The notes beneath the pieces are model-generated. The model ran no database searches. It saw only the letters and a list, made by a program, of their open reading frames with translations, and had not been told where the DNA came from. Both the position numbers and the translations under genes were made by a program. DNA of 64,000 bases from Muribaculaceae bacterium (GTDB lineage Bacteria > Bacteroidota > Bacteroidia > Bacteroidales > Muribaculaceae): NCBI GenBank assembly GCA_022510385.1, contig JAFLTQ010000006.1:62001-126000 (forward strand), given 5' to 3'. Positions 8,283-17,460 of the stretch are shown piece after piece (position 1 is the first letter of the stretch; the number at the start of each line of letters is the position of its first letter).

Positions 8283-9080
8283 TAATAGGAATTTTAATTC
8301 ATTATTTCCAACGGGCAGGATTTTTTCCAAAATCCTTTTGCGCGGCGGACGCGACAGGTCGCATCCCTACTAAAAACTTACAACTCAAAACTTACAACTC
8401 ACTACTCCTTTCACTTCTCAGGCTTAAGGCCTCTCCGAGGCTCTTTCTCCGAAGGAGATTTCTGTGGTTAACCCCTACATAAGTGAGCGAAGCGAACTTG
8501 TTGGGGTGTGCAGTATCATCTGATATCTTCCTCGGAGAGGATGTCTATGGTCATCTTTTACAGAGATGCTCTCCGAGCAACCACCTTTTTCCTCATCTCT
8601 ACCCCAACAAGCTTACGCATATGTTGGGGTTAACCATCGATAAGCCCTCCGGGCTATCTAACGGGAAGGATTTTTTCTAAAATCCTCTAAATGGGAACTT
8701 AAAGAAAAGTTCCACCCATTGTAGTTGCTACCCGCGACTCGCTTATCTTATTCCCCACAGCTCAACACTTCCTACACTCGTGTTGACCAATGGGTTAATC
8801 ATCTTTAGTCGCTTCGCGCCTCACTGATTGTTTATTACTTATTGTTTATTACTTACAAAAGGAACTCGTAGCCGCTCAGTCCTCTGAGCGGTCATATAAT
8901 AAAAAAACCTTATTAATCTTTTTATAAGCGGATTTTAGTCATTTCCTACCGCCCGGGGACCGGGCGGCTACCAACTCTCCCAAACGGGCAGGATTTATTT
9001 TTAAATCCTCTAAATGGGAACTTATAAAAAAGTTCCACCCATTGTAGTCGCTACCCGCGACTCCCTTTGCTATTCCATAT
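8283..9080. repeat. Intergenic repeat mosaic, no convincing gene
   Basis: About 0.8 kb without a credible ORF. It contains the GCGCGGCGGACGCG element (8340-8370), heptamers and several CGGGCAGGATTTTTTCC / GGATTTTGGAAAAATCC segments. GGGAACTT..AAGTTCC hairpins followed by CCACCCATTGTAGT and CTACCCGCGACTC occur twice (near 8693 and 9015). One copy of the two-hairpin element lies at 8868-8971. Small ORFs in the track here are repeat translations. Confidence 0.75.
8868..8971. repeat. Two-hairpin dispersed element, copy A
   Basis: Starts with GTAGCCGCTCAGTCCTCTGA and ends with CCGGGCGGCTAC. Each end folds into a GC-rich hairpin around an AT-rich centre of about 55 bp. Copies B and C, in the opposite orientation, are at 26297-26401 and 27110-27215. 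Confidence 0.8.
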
Positions 9081-9224
9081 GGTGTACTTCAGTATAGTCT
9101 TACCCTGTACTACAAAAAAAATAAAGACCGATTCTTCTGTAACAGATGAACCGGTCTTTATAGATCCACAAAAGTACTAACCCTTGGATTCCTCCAAAAA
9201 GGTACACTTCAGTTAATGCTTACT
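9081..9224. repeat. GGTGTACTTCAG repeat with terminator-like hairpin, copy A
   Basis: Begins GGTGTACTTCAGTATAGTC and ends with the related GGTACACTTCAGTTAATGC. In between (9123-9159), AAAGACCG pairs with CGGTCTTT in a 37-bp near-palindrome. On the minus strand the hairpin is followed by a T-rich run, so it can terminate the toxin-antitoxin operon that ends at 9300. Further copies are at 10529-10781. Confidence 0.75.
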
Positions 9225-9299
9225 CAGAACATCCATGTTAAAAATTAATTATAAATGAGTTGTCAAAGATTAACTATAGTTCTAATAATATTGTCTATA

Positions 9300-9665
9300 T
9301 TAATTATCTAGAAGTTGATTAGATCTTATAAGGGACTCTATAATTTTATCTTTAATAAGTTTAATAACTAATTGTGCTTTTTCTTTCTCTTTTTTCTTAT
9401 CTTCTTTACTTAGATTACAGTTATCTATATCGAAGTTTATATGTTCTATAATACCATCTATCGCCTTATCAATAGTTTTTCTATTTATGGTATATTTAAA
9501 CCCTATTTCATTTATCACCGCAATATTTAGTAATTCCAATATTTCGGGAACCTTTATTGCAGTTTTTATCCTTTCTGCCATTAATTGAGTTCCTTTATCT
9601 GGTGATTTAGTTAGAATATCAAGAAATATATCTGCAATATTCATTCTTTTATTCCCCGTATCCAT
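9300..9665 (-). CDS. Hypothetical protein downstream of HigA
   Basis: About 121 residues if started at MDTGNKRMNIADIF. The longer track ORF starts inside higA in another frame. The protein is helical and highly charged, with a lysine-rich stretch SKEDKKKEKEKAQLVIK near the C-terminus, and has no signal peptide or recognised family. It follows higA by about 20 bp on the same strand and is AT-rich like it, so it is probably the third gene of the module. Function unknown. Confidence 0.55.
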   Translation of the reverse strand: MDTGNKRMNIADIFLDILTKSPDKGTQLMAERIKTAIKVPEILELLNIAVINEIGFKYTINRKTIDKAIDGIIEHINFDIDNCNLSKEDKKKEKEKAQLVIKLIKDKIIESLIRSNQLLDN

Positions 9666-9684
9666 ATTAAATTTTTTTGTAAAA

Positions 9685-10044
9685 CTACATACCCAATATA
9701 GCCGTTGGAGCAATACCTAATATGATACATAGAGCACGAGCAATACGTAGTGTTGGTTCTGACCTACCACTAATATAATCATTCACTCTTGAAGGACTAA
9801 CACCAAGTTCTTTGGCTAATTGTTTTTGGGTCATACCTCTCTCTTCTATTGAAAGACTTATCAATTCACCTAAAGATGGCTTTTCTATAGGATAATGAAT
9901 CTTCTCATAATTTTCAACTACATCAGAGACAATCGACAATTCGATAGCACTTGCTTCAGTAGCCAGAGTTTCGTCCGTCACTTGAGGTAATAGCTCCTCT
10001 ATACGATTGAGTGCATATTCATATTGCTGTTTTGAAATTTCCAT
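9685..10044 (-). CDS. higA: HigA-type antitoxin (XRE family)
   Basis: A 119-aa antitoxin. The N-terminal ~60 residues are helical, and the C-terminal helix-turn-helix reads ERGMTQKQLAKELGVSPSRVN, then DYISGRSEPTLRIARALC. It would neutralise HigB and repress its own operon. It follows higB by 11 bp, in the toxin-first order typical of higBA. Confidence 0.88.
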   Translation of the reverse strand: MEISKQQYEYALNRIEELLPQVTDETLATEASAIELSIVSDVVENYEKIHYPIEKPSLGELISLSIEERGMTQKQLAKELGVSPSRVNDYISGRSEPTLRIARALCIILGIAPTAILGM

Positions 10045-10055
10045 ACTAGTCTATT

Positions 10056-10373
10056 TTATATAGTTGAACAATCTATTTTATCATATTCTTTGTGAGTACC
10101 GACAAATCTTATGTAAATTCTATTTATGGTAAATTTTATAACCACTACTAATCTATAATTGTTACCTTTGATATTAAAAACATAATGTTGATTCCCTACA
10201 TAATCAGTCGATGGGAAATCTAATTTTATATCTGAAATACTATGCCACTCTGCATGTTGAGCAATGTCATACCAACGCTCTAATGCAATTCTCGAATCCT
10301 CCATTCCTGGAGTTTCAAAGAATTCTTTTAATTTTTTATGAGATATAATATGCATAACTTCTTTTCTCTGCAA
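10056..10373 (-). CDS. higB: HigB-type mRNA interferase toxin
   Basis: A 105-aa RelE-superfamily toxin that cleaves mRNA on the ribosome. Family signatures are the N-terminal MHIISHKKLKEFFE, the central YVFNIKGNNYRLVV and the C-terminal IYIRFVGTHKEYDKID, all intact. The likely start may be the internal Met at residue 7 (MHIISHKK), which matches family N-termini better. It is the first gene of a higB-higA operon. Confidence 0.9.
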   Translation of the reverse strand: MQRKEVMHIISHKKLKEFFETPGMEDSRIALERWYDIAQHAEWHSISDIKLDFPSTDYVGNQHYVFNIKGNNYRLVVVIKFTINRIYIRFVGTHKEYDKIDCSTI

Positions 10374-10528
10374 AGTTAATAATAAATTCTGTCATACAAT
10401 ATATTTTATATAAATAATTTTGTAATTCAAATTAAAATCTATTTCAGTGAAGAGTCCAAGTGACTATCTCTGAAAAAGGTTTACAGATTTGAGAGGGTTA
10501 AACTAAACTTACTTACAACATATTCATT

Positions 10529-10781
10529 GGTGAACTAAATCACCTTACTACAAAAATATTAAAGACCGATTCTTCCGTAATAGATGAACCGGTCTTTATA
10601 AATCTACAAAATTACAAATCCCTGAAATCCTCCAAAAGGTGTACTTCAGTTTAGTCTTACCATGTACTACAAAAAAATAAAGACCGATTCTTCTGTAACA
10701 GATGAACCGGTCTTTAAAGATCCACAAAAGTACTAACCCTTGGATTCCTCCAAAAAAGGTACACTTCAGTTATTGCTTACC
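10529..10781. repeat. GGTGTACTTCAG repeats with terminator-like hairpins, copies B and C in tandem
   Basis: Copy B (10529-10637) has its hairpin at 10561-10597. Copy C (from 10638) has its hairpin at 10679-10715 and ends with GGTACACTTCAGTTATTGC. The AAAGACCG...CGGTCTTT palindrome and the ACCCTTGGATTCCTCC tail match copy A on the other side of higBA. The rest of 10374-10528 is AT-rich with no gene seen. Confidence 0.75.
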
Positions 10782-10877
10782 TTACAGAGGGAGGATTTGA
10801 TGTTCCAGCACACTTAGATGTTGCTTTCCGAGCTTAAGAGCCAAGAAAACCTTGTTAGTATCTTTATCAGTAATCAT
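10782..10877 (-). pseudogene. 31-codon gene remnant
   Basis: An ORF beginning MITDKDTNKVFLALKLGKQH and ending HQILPL directly at the repeat boundary. It reads like the amino end of a longer cytoplasmic protein whose remainder was lost where copy C begins. A similarity to starts of agmatine-deiminase-like proteins is remembered only vaguely and is not claimed. Confidence 0.35.
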
Positions 10878-10888
10878 AAAGGAATGAA

Positions 10889-11461
10889 TTAAGGTAGGGG
10901 AAAGGTTTGAGAGGATGAAAAAGATTGGGGAGAAGCGAAGTTAGTGGAAGAGATAGTCTCTGACGAGTGGACAATTATTTCAGTTGGAGATTTAGATATT
11001 TTAATAGATAAATTATCTTTTAAAGGCCCTGAATAAAAATTGTTATTGAAAGATTGAAAATAGTTTGTTCTCAATTTGGCTGCTTCAACTGGGGGAATTA
11101 TTTCTGGAGAATTGAAGACGAGTGATTCATTTAGGATTTCCTTTTCTCCATATTGAAACAATCTTGAAATTATAGCTTGTTTTATTTGGTCAACAGTTAT
11201 TTGATCTGCAGCAATAATTTCTATGGGCCATTCTATTGAATAGTAATAAGATACAGGTTTAATACCATTGATGGTTTCAAAATCGTTAGAAAATTGGCAA
11301 ACATAAGTTTTGGTTTCAAACCCATTTTCCCATTTACGATAATCTTTAATCTCAAGAGTATCTGAAAGCTCTTTATTAATATTTTTAAAAGCATTGATAT
11401 TAGAGGAAGAAAGTAATAAGCAAACGAGCAATGTTATATTTTTTAAAATTTTAGATTCCAC
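10889..11461 (-). CDS. Secreted hypothetical protein
   Basis: A 190-aa protein with an N-terminal export signal (LLVCLLLSSSNINAF). The body has alternating polar and aromatic residues suggesting beta-strands, for example TYVCQFSNDFETINGIKPV and YYSIEWPIEII. The last ~25 residues are Ser-rich and unlike the rest, so the natural C-terminus may have been lost by a frameshift or truncation. No family is recognised. A DUF3298-type periplasmic protein is a possibility only. Confidence 0.55.
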   Translation of the reverse strand: MESKILKNITLLVCLLLSSSNINAFKNINKELSDTLEIKDYRKWENGFETKTYVCQFSNDFETINGIKPVSYYYSIEWPIEIIAADQITVDQIKQAIISRLFQYGEKEILNESLVFNSPEIIPPVEAAKLRTNYFQSFNNNFYSGPLKDNLSIKISKSPTEIIVHSSETISSTNFASPQSFSSSQTFPLP

Positions 11462-11648
11462 GAGATAATAATTTAATAAGAAAACAATAAAATATGATGA
11501 AATTAATAAGAAAGATAATTTTATGTAAGTGCAATAATAGAAGAAAGATAAGAAAAAGAGAGTTGATATAAAACCGATTATATTGAATTGAAGGAATGTG
11601 AAATTACCAAGTTTATATCCAACTCTCTAATTTAAAACGGTAAGTTTA

Positions 11649-12470
11649 TTAATAAAAATAATTGTTTTTAAAAGAATCTATGCAATAATTATTTTGTCTT
11701 TTTCGGTAACTATCAAAAAACCATCCCCATTTATTGAAATATTGAATTACAGATTTAATATGCATCTTAAGAAGTTTCTTACTATGATAAGAGCCTTTAT
11801 CATATTCATGATAAATGGAAACTTCAGGGAAGAAAACCGTTTTGGAAACTTGTCCAATCCGACGACAAAGGTCCACATCTTCAGCATACATAAAGAATCG
11901 ATCATCGAATCCCCCGGTTTTCTCTAATACTGAATTACGAAGAACCATAAAACAACCTGAGAGAACCGGCACTTCCATTATTTTGTTATAACCCGTCCAA
12001 TGCATCTCGTATTGAGCATCCATTTTTTTTATAAGAGATTCAGGGAGAAATCTTCGAAATAATAGGTTGGCAGGATGAGGAAGAAGTTTGCAAAGATATT
12101 GAATGTCTCCATTAGGATAAAGCACTTTCGGCATTAATTGTCCTATGTCAGGATGTTCTTCCATATATTTAAGGATCGGAGAAATAATATCTCCCTTCCA
12201 ATATACATCAGGATTAATTACTATATGATATTTGAACCCTTTACGGATTGATCTTTTAATTCCGACATTATGCCCTTTGCCATATCCTACATTTACGATA
12301 CTATAGATATAACGTGCTTTAGGGAATTCATCAGCTATTTCCCTAAGTTCATCTGTGGAAGAATTGTCAATGATATATATTTTATCAATCGGGGATTCTT
12401 CTATATCCTTAAGGATACGACGCAGATCGTCAGGATGAGTATGATATGTAACTATTGAAGCAGATATCAT
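11649..12470 (-). CDS. Glycosyltransferase family 2 (rhamnosyltransferase-like)
   Basis: 273 residues with a GT-A fold. The nucleotide-sugar strand SIVTYHTHPDDLRRIL, IIDNSSTD, the metal site VINPDVYW in place of DxD, and the acceptor-side VLSGCFMVLRNSV, FMYAEDVDLC are all present. The family (WbbL-like) adds rhamnose or a similar sugar to a lipid-linked glycan on the inner face of the membrane. It is the last gene of the minus-strand glycan locus. The sugar specificity cannot be read from sequence. Confidence 0.88.
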   Translation of the reverse strand: MISASIVTYHTHPDDLRRILKDIEESPIDKIYIIDNSSTDELREIADEFPKARYIYSIVNVGYGKGHNVGIKRSIRKGFKYHIVINPDVYWKGDIISPILKYMEEHPDIGQLMPKVLYPNGDIQYLCKLLPHPANLLFRRFLPESLIKKMDAQYEMHWTGYNKIMEVPVLSGCFMVLRNSVLEKTGGFDDRFFMYAEDVDLCRRIGQVSKTVFFPEVSIYHEYDKGSYHSKKLLKMHIKSVIQYFNKWGWFFDSYRKRQNNYCIDSFKNNYFY

Positions 12471-12505
12471 AATTACACTTTATATTAAAACAAGGAGGTT
12501 ATCTT

Positions 12506-13123
12506 CTATAATACTTTGTCCCAAACATTTTTTTCAAAATTAAATCTTTTGATTATTTTAGCGGGCGAACCGACAGCAATACAATAAGCGGGGATATCTT
12601 TATTAACTACACTATGAGCTCCAATGATTGACCCTTCACCTATATTTACGCCAGGCATAATAATTACTCCTTCCCCTATCCAAACTTTATCCTTTATATT
12701 AACTTCTTTTGAATAATAAGGCCTTAAAATTGGAGGAATAAAAGGTTGTTTATCTCTAGAGTCTGTGGAATACAAACCGTGGCTGTTGTCAGATATATAG
12801 ACATTGGAGGCAATAAGAACATCATTCCCAATTGTTATATTTGTCAAGGCTGAAATGTGTACAAAGTCATTTATTTGGATGTTATTTCCTAATCTAATTT
12901 TAACAGACTTATCACCGTCAGAAATAAAAGCCTCCAATCTACAATATTTACCAGTCGTCAATTTCTTCCCAAATTGTATCATATTTTTACCACGAATAGT
13001 TATTGGTAATCGAATTAATCTTTGGTGTGGAAAAAATAAGAGAGTAATTAATTTTAAAAAGATAAGATGGATAATTTGAAAAAGAGAATAATTATTGTGA
13101 ATTTTATAAACAATGCGAGTCAT
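12506..13123 (-). CDS. Left-handed beta-helix acyltransferase (WcaF/CapG-like)
   Basis: 205 residues. Hexapeptide repeats (IQFGKKLTTGKYCRLEAFIS, then IRLGNNIQINDFVHISA) precede the catalytic-type loop DNSHGLYS, and VWIGEGVIIMPGVNIGEGSI and AYCIAVGSPAKIIKRF end the coil. Such enzymes O-acetylate sugars of exported polysaccharides using acetyl-CoA. Its stop directly abuts the start side of the preceding GT gene's end (13123/13124), indicating tight coupling. Confidence 0.88.
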   Translation of the reverse strand: MTRIVYKIHNNYSLFQIIHLIFLKLITLLFFPHQRLIRLPITIRGKNMIQFGKKLTTGKYCRLEAFISDGDKSVKIRLGNNIQINDFVHISALTNITIGNDVLIASNVYISDNSHGLYSTDSRDKQPFIPPILRPYYSKEVNIKDKVWIGEGVIIMPGVNIGEGSIIGAHSVVNKDIPAYCIAVGSPAKIIKRFNFEKNVWDKVL

Positions 13124-14260
13124 TTAAGATAATAGGGTTTTAAATAAATCTTCGTAACCTGATATGATATTATTCATATTATCGTCAGCTACAGGTTGAG
13201 AAGAGAAATGATAAACATTATGAGAATAAAGTTCAATTATTAGGTTTGCTAATTTTTTAGCATCATTAGGGTTAAAATAGGCTACATGATTAGCTCCTTC
13301 AGCAGTTTCTTTAGCATAAGGTAGATCAGCTAAAATCATTGGTTTCCCGGTAGCTTTAAATTCTGATATTGGAAGTCCCCATGTTTCAAGCCGAGATGGG
13401 AATATTAAGACATCCATCTTTGAATACCAATCATTCATTTCTTCAGATGGAATTAATCCTGTAAATTTTATATTAGGAATTTGTTTATACTTGTTATATA
13501 TGTACTTAGAATATGAATTCTCAGAACCATCAATAGTGAGAAAGATTTTAATATCTTTTATTCTGTTTTCATAAATAATCTTGGCAGCTTCACAAACAGT
13601 TTCAAAATTTTTAAAGGGACGAGGAAGGGATGGGAAAAAGAAATTTACATAATTTTTCCGTTTAAATTGAATGTTAAATGAGATATTTTCAATATTTTTT
13701 GTTTGATCTTCAGGTTTTGCAACAATGAATTTAGTCTCATCTATTTTTAGTTTTTCAGATAAAGCACCTTTCAACCATTTTTGTTGAACAATACAAAATT
13801 TATTTTTTTTAATATTGATTTTATACAGATATTTATAGAATAAAGAAAATAGGATATATGTTTTATCGAATTTTAAATCAGATATTTTGAGTTTATTAAA
13901 GACAGATGGATTATGCATATATACGGCACGACGTTCGGCTTTTACAGAGGGTGTTATATCATGTAGGGATAGCCAAAGATAAGGATTTAATTTTTTTGAA
14001 AGTTTTTTGAAATAGAAATATTCATAATAAATTCTTAAAAAATAACTTTTTATACTTTTAGGGAATTCTAAATATTCAATGTTAGGGAAATTACATAAGT
14101 TTTTATTGTGCACTAAAGCGATTATTCTATAATTTTTAGAAATAGGGCTTCCACTTAAAAAATTTAAGCAATTTCGTAATATAGTTAAAGAGCCTCCGCT
14201 TCTTAGATTTATAGCTGAAATTATAATTATATCCTTTTTATTTATTTTATTATTAGACAT
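13124..14260 (-). CDS. Glycosyltransferase, GT4-like
   Basis: 378 residues with a GT-B fold. The N-domain starts with SAINLRSGGSLTILRNCLNF. The C-domain has VNFFFPSLPRPFKNFETVCE, IKFTGLIPSEEMNDWYSKMD and the donor-binding FPSRLETWGLPISEF. It probably adds one sugar of the repeat unit. The gene is strongly AT-rich with many AAA/TTT runs compared with housekeeping genes in the window. Confidence 0.85.
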   Translation of the reverse strand: MSNNKINKKDIIIISAINLRSGGSLTILRNCLNFLSGSPISKNYRIIALVHNKNLCNFPNIEYLEFPKSIKSYFLRIYYEYFYFKKLSKKLNPYLWLSLHDITPSVKAERRAVYMHNPSVFNKLKISDLKFDKTYILFSLFYKYLYKINIKKNKFCIVQQKWLKGALSEKLKIDETKFIVAKPEDQTKNIENISFNIQFKRKNYVNFFFPSLPRPFKNFETVCEAAKIIYENRIKDIKIFLTIDGSENSYSKYIYNKYKQIPNIKFTGLIPSEEMNDWYSKMDVLIFPSRLETWGLPISEFKATGKPMILADLPYAKETAEGANHVAYFNPNDAKKLANLIIELYSHNVYHFSSQPVADDNMNNIISGYEDLFKTLLS

Positions 14261-14269
14261 ATTATTAAA

Positions 14270-15115
14270 TTACTTTTTAAAAATACTCAAATTACACAGA
14301 ATTTTTTTGAGTTTTATTTTAAATTTAAAAAATGTAATATAAATATAAGCTACTGGGAATAAAAAAGCATACCTATCTTTGGTAATTTCTAAGATTCCAT
14401 TTTTTGTGTCTTCAATCCTGAAAGATACATCTTTATTATTAATTAAATCTGAAAATAAATTTAATGTATGTGTGAGTTTAGTGTTTAATACATAAAAAAA
14501 GGTATTATGATCGGAATACTTTAACATAAAATCATTATCTGTTCCATAAAAATTAATTTTTTCGTTATACCCTGGAAATTTTTCTTTAAGATATTGAACA
14601 TTAATGCACATACCACTATTAATAGCAGTTGAATGTTTTGCTTTTATTAGGCCGTTTTTAATAAATTTTATTCTTTTACCAAATATAAAAAATTGTTTAG
14701 CCGGACTAACTAATTGATTATTAAAATATATTTGAGGTAAAATTAAATTAGGAATATCAAATATTGATTTAAACACAGAATTTAATTCATTAAAATATAC
14801 ATCTGTTAGGTTAGTATCATCATCCAGAAGTATTAACCAACTAGTTGAGACTAGTGAGATGATATAATTATAAATTTTAGAAAGAGGAGTGTTTTCTATA
14901 GCAGGAATATATCTTATTTTAGTATCTTTAAATGATAAAGAAAAATTATTAATTTCCTCTTTAGAATTATATTCTGATGAATTGTCCCAAATTATTAATT
15001 CATTTACGTTATCTTCTTTTTTTAAGAAGTTTCTTAAAGATTGAAGAGTAATTGAATCATTAATATTTTTTTTATAAATTACAACTAAAATAGTTTTTGA
15101 GTCTCTAGCTTGCAT
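14270..15115 (-). CDS. Glycosyltransferase family 2
   Basis: 281 residues. The GT-A core has VVIYKKNINDSITLQSLRNF, IIWDNSSEYN and the DxD-type metal site ILLDDDTNL, with a C-terminal hydrophobic helix (FLFPVAYIYITFFKF) that may anchor it to the membrane. Its 5' end overlaps the wzy-like gene by 11 bp. Sugar unknown. AT-rich. Confidence 0.82.
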   Translation of the reverse strand: MQARDSKTILVVIYKKNINDSITLQSLRNFLKKEDNVNELIIWDNSSEYNSKEEINNFSLSFKDTKIRYIPAIENTPLSKIYNYIISLVSTSWLILLDDDTNLTDVYFNELNSVFKSIFDIPNLILPQIYFNNQLVSPAKQFFIFGKRIKFIKNGLIKAKHSTAINSGMCINVQYLKEKFPGYNEKINFYGTDNDFMLKYSDHNTFFYVLNTKLTHTLNLFSDLINNKDVSFRIEDTKNGILEITKDRYAFLFPVAYIYITFFKFKIKLKKILCNLSIFKK

Positions 15116-16391
15116 ATTTATTAGAAGATAAATAAATATTTTTATTCTTATGTTTCCTATAATTTATATAATAAATAAGAATTATCCAATTAAATATTGA
15201 ATATAAGTCTTTTGATAGATAAATAAATAAAATTAAAAATAAAAGGAGATAGAAGTTATTATATTCTTTAAGGTTATTTATTTTTCTTAAAGTAAATAAT
15301 TTATATATTTGAATCGAATATAATAATAGAGATCCAATTATTCCCCAACAAAAAAGAAACCGAATGTAACCAATATCTGTATCCATATAAGTACCACCAA
15401 ATCCATTAGATATTCGATTATCACCAATTAAATATGTAGATATTTTATCAGGAAAAATGTACATACTTTTCATAACTTCCCCAGTTTGAAAATCCAAATT
15501 TCCATTTTCAATTAAATTTATAAATATTTCAAATGCCCACAGAAAAGTGGTATTATTATCATTATTTTTGTAAAAGTATAGAAAAATTATTATTAAGATT
15601 AGAAAGAAAACAAATACGTATATAATTAATTTTATTATATTTAATAAATTTTTCTTAATAAATTCATAGGAAATTATGAAGATACTCAATCCAAATACAA
15701 TGAAATAAGATCTTCCAGATAGAACGCCGCAAATCAAAAATAATATTAAACTACATATACTAAAATTAAATCTATTTTTTGTTTTAATATTAATCAAACA
15801 TGCGAATGATGCTAAACCATACATTATAGCCATATTTGCATATTGAAGTTCTGGTTTTGCTATCGCTAAAAGTCTAAAAGAACCAAAATGTTCAAGTTTA
15901 TCTATTTCCTTACCACCAAAGTAATTAAGGAAGATTTCTCTAAAGGTATCATTAAAAAAAATAACTAAAGATAATATTCCTTGAATATCAAAACATATAA
16001 TAATAAAAAAAAAGAATTTATCAGGTGTAATTTTAATTTTTTTTTGGTCAAGTAAAATAAAGAGAGGATAGACAGCAAGAGGGTAAATATACCATAATAT
16101 TATTTGTTTTTCCGGATAGAAATCAAAACTCTGATTATATACTTTAGAGAATAAACTAAATATGAATAAAAGGCTAATTAAACTATAGTAATTTGAAATA
16201 TAGTAAGGAATATGGGTTCTTTTTATTAAAAAAAGAAATAGTCCAACTACTGCAAGGATATAATCAGAGGATAAAGGTATAAAAGGGAATCTGATAGGAA
16301 ATAAATAAAAGAATAAGAGTACAATTATAGATATGCCTATTTGAATTTTTTGCGGGTAAATAATAAGTCTGATATTTTTTGTATTTATCAT
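15105..16391 (-). CDS. O-antigen/capsule polymerase-like membrane protein (Wzy-like)
   Basis: 428 residues with about 10-12 hydrophobic segments, for example IGISIIVLLFFYLFPI and FVFFLILIIIFLYFYK. A large hydrophilic loop near residue 280-330 contains the FGGTYMDTDIGYIRFLFCWG segment typical of the Wzy/O-antigen ligase superfamily. It would polymerise flipped repeat units in the periplasm. Sequence identity in this family is low, so the call rests on topology, the loop and its place in the locus. Confidence 0.75.
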   Translation of the reverse strand: MINTKNIRLIIYPQKIQIGISIIVLLFFYLFPIRFPFIPLSSDYILAVVGLFLFLIKRTHIPYYISNYYSLISLLFIFSLFSKVYNQSFDFYPEKQIILWYIYPLAVYPLFILLDQKKIKITPDKFFFFIIICFDIQGILSLVIFFNDTFREIFLNYFGGKEIDKLEHFGSFRLLAIAKPELQYANMAIMYGLASFACLINIKTKNRFNFSICSLILFLICGVLSGRSYFIVFGLSIFIISYEFIKKNLLNIIKLIIYVFVFFLILIIIFLYFYKNNDNNTTFLWAFEIFINLIENGNLDFQTGEVMKSMYIFPDKISTYLIGDNRISNGFGGTYMDTDIGYIRFLFCWGIIGSLLLYSIQIYKLFTLRKINNLKEYNNFYLLLFLILFIYLSKDLYSIFNWIILIYYINYRKHKNKNIYLSSNKYAS

Positions 16392-16461
16392 ACGTTTTAT
16401 ATTAATACCAAACAGTAATTAATCAATTTTTATAATAGATTACAATAGTAACTATACCTTA

Positions 16462-17424
16462 TTAAAATTTAATCCCTGAGATAGGTAATCTAAAAAATTC
16501 AAAAATTTTTCTTGGCACTTGGAGAATGGAGGCTGTAGCACATTTCCAATAAGAGTATCTATAATTTAAATCATTATATATATCATATAAAATATTTCTA
16601 AATTGATCTTCTTTTAATATTCTTTTTAAATAAATTAAATATAAAGTAAAAGGCCTTAATAATATTTTATTCTTTTTATAGAAATTTTCAGCTGAATAAA
16701 ATACTTTAATTCTGGATAATAATTTTTTACTATCTATAATTTCATTAAAACTAAGGGAATTGGGTCGAATGATATAGATATAAAATTGTTGAGGGATAAA
16801 TTTAATTTTCGTTGAATAAAAACCAGTCAAAATTGAAAAATACATATCGTTAGCAACCTCGGATTCTTGAAATTTAATAGAATATTTCTTAATAAATTCA
16901 TATGAAAACAATTTAGACCAGGGTTGATATACGCAGTATTTTAAATATTTATTAAGTTCTTTTTCTATTTTGCATAGCCTTTTTATATTTTTGATTTTTA
17001 GCGAATTATAGGTATTGCTTTTATATTCGGAAATACATTTTTCTTGAAAAAATAATATATCATAAGAATGATATAGTTCAGTATAATTATCCCAAATAAA
17101 TGCAGCGTTTTCTATAAGAAGATCGTCACTATCAACAAATATTATCCATTTGCCCTTGGCTTTTTCTAATCCATAATTTCTTGCAGCTCCTGCTCCTTTA
17201 TTATAATCAAAATAATAGAATTCAAATGACTTATATTCACTTTCTATTTCTTTAACTTTATTTTTATTAAATTCATTACTATTGTCATCAACAATTATTA
17301 CCTGTATATCTTCTCTTATCGGAATTGTACTTAAACAATTCTTCAAAAGATCTGGAATGTTATTATGAGGAATAATTATTGTATAACGTGTTAAGGTAGA
17401 GCTGTGCATTCTATACTCTTTCAT
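16462..17424 (-). CDS. Glycosyltransferase family 2
   Basis: 320 residues. Signature blocks are YTIIIPHNNIPDLLKNCLST, VIIVDDNSNEFNK, GAGAARNYGLEKAKGKWIIF and VDSDDLL, the metal-binding DxD. The C-terminal half is basic and has an amphipathic helix near FRLPISGIKF. Likely adds a repeat-unit sugar. It is the gene just downstream of the broken acyltransferase. Confidence 0.87.
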   Translation of the reverse strand: MKEYRMHSSTLTRYTIIIPHNNIPDLLKNCLSTIPIREDIQVIIVDDNSNEFNKNKVKEIESEYKSFEFYYFDYNKGAGAARNYGLEKAKGKWIIFVDSDDLLIENAAFIWDNYTELYHSYDILFFQEKCISEYKSNTYNSLKIKNIKRLCKIEKELNKYLKYCVYQPWSKLFSYEFIKKYSIKFQESEVANDMYFSILTGFYSTKIKFIPQQFYIYIIRPNSLSFNEIIDSKKLLSRIKVFYSAENFYKKNKILLRPFTLYLIYLKRILKEDQFRNILYDIYNDLNYRYSYWKCATASILQVPRKIFEFFRLPISGIKF

Positions 17425-17460
17425 ATCTTTAACTTTTTATGAAATTTTTAAAATAAAGAA

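Noticed and set aside
8155-8680. Plus-strand ORFs of 65-78 aa
   Set aside because: They cross hipB in antisense and repeat DNA, lack promoters and have no protein-like composition.
9081-10781. Integron attC-like sites around the TA cassette
   Set aside because: The palindromes lack the paired RYYYAAC/GTTRRRY boxes in the right places and instead end in T-runs like terminators. No integrase is in the window.
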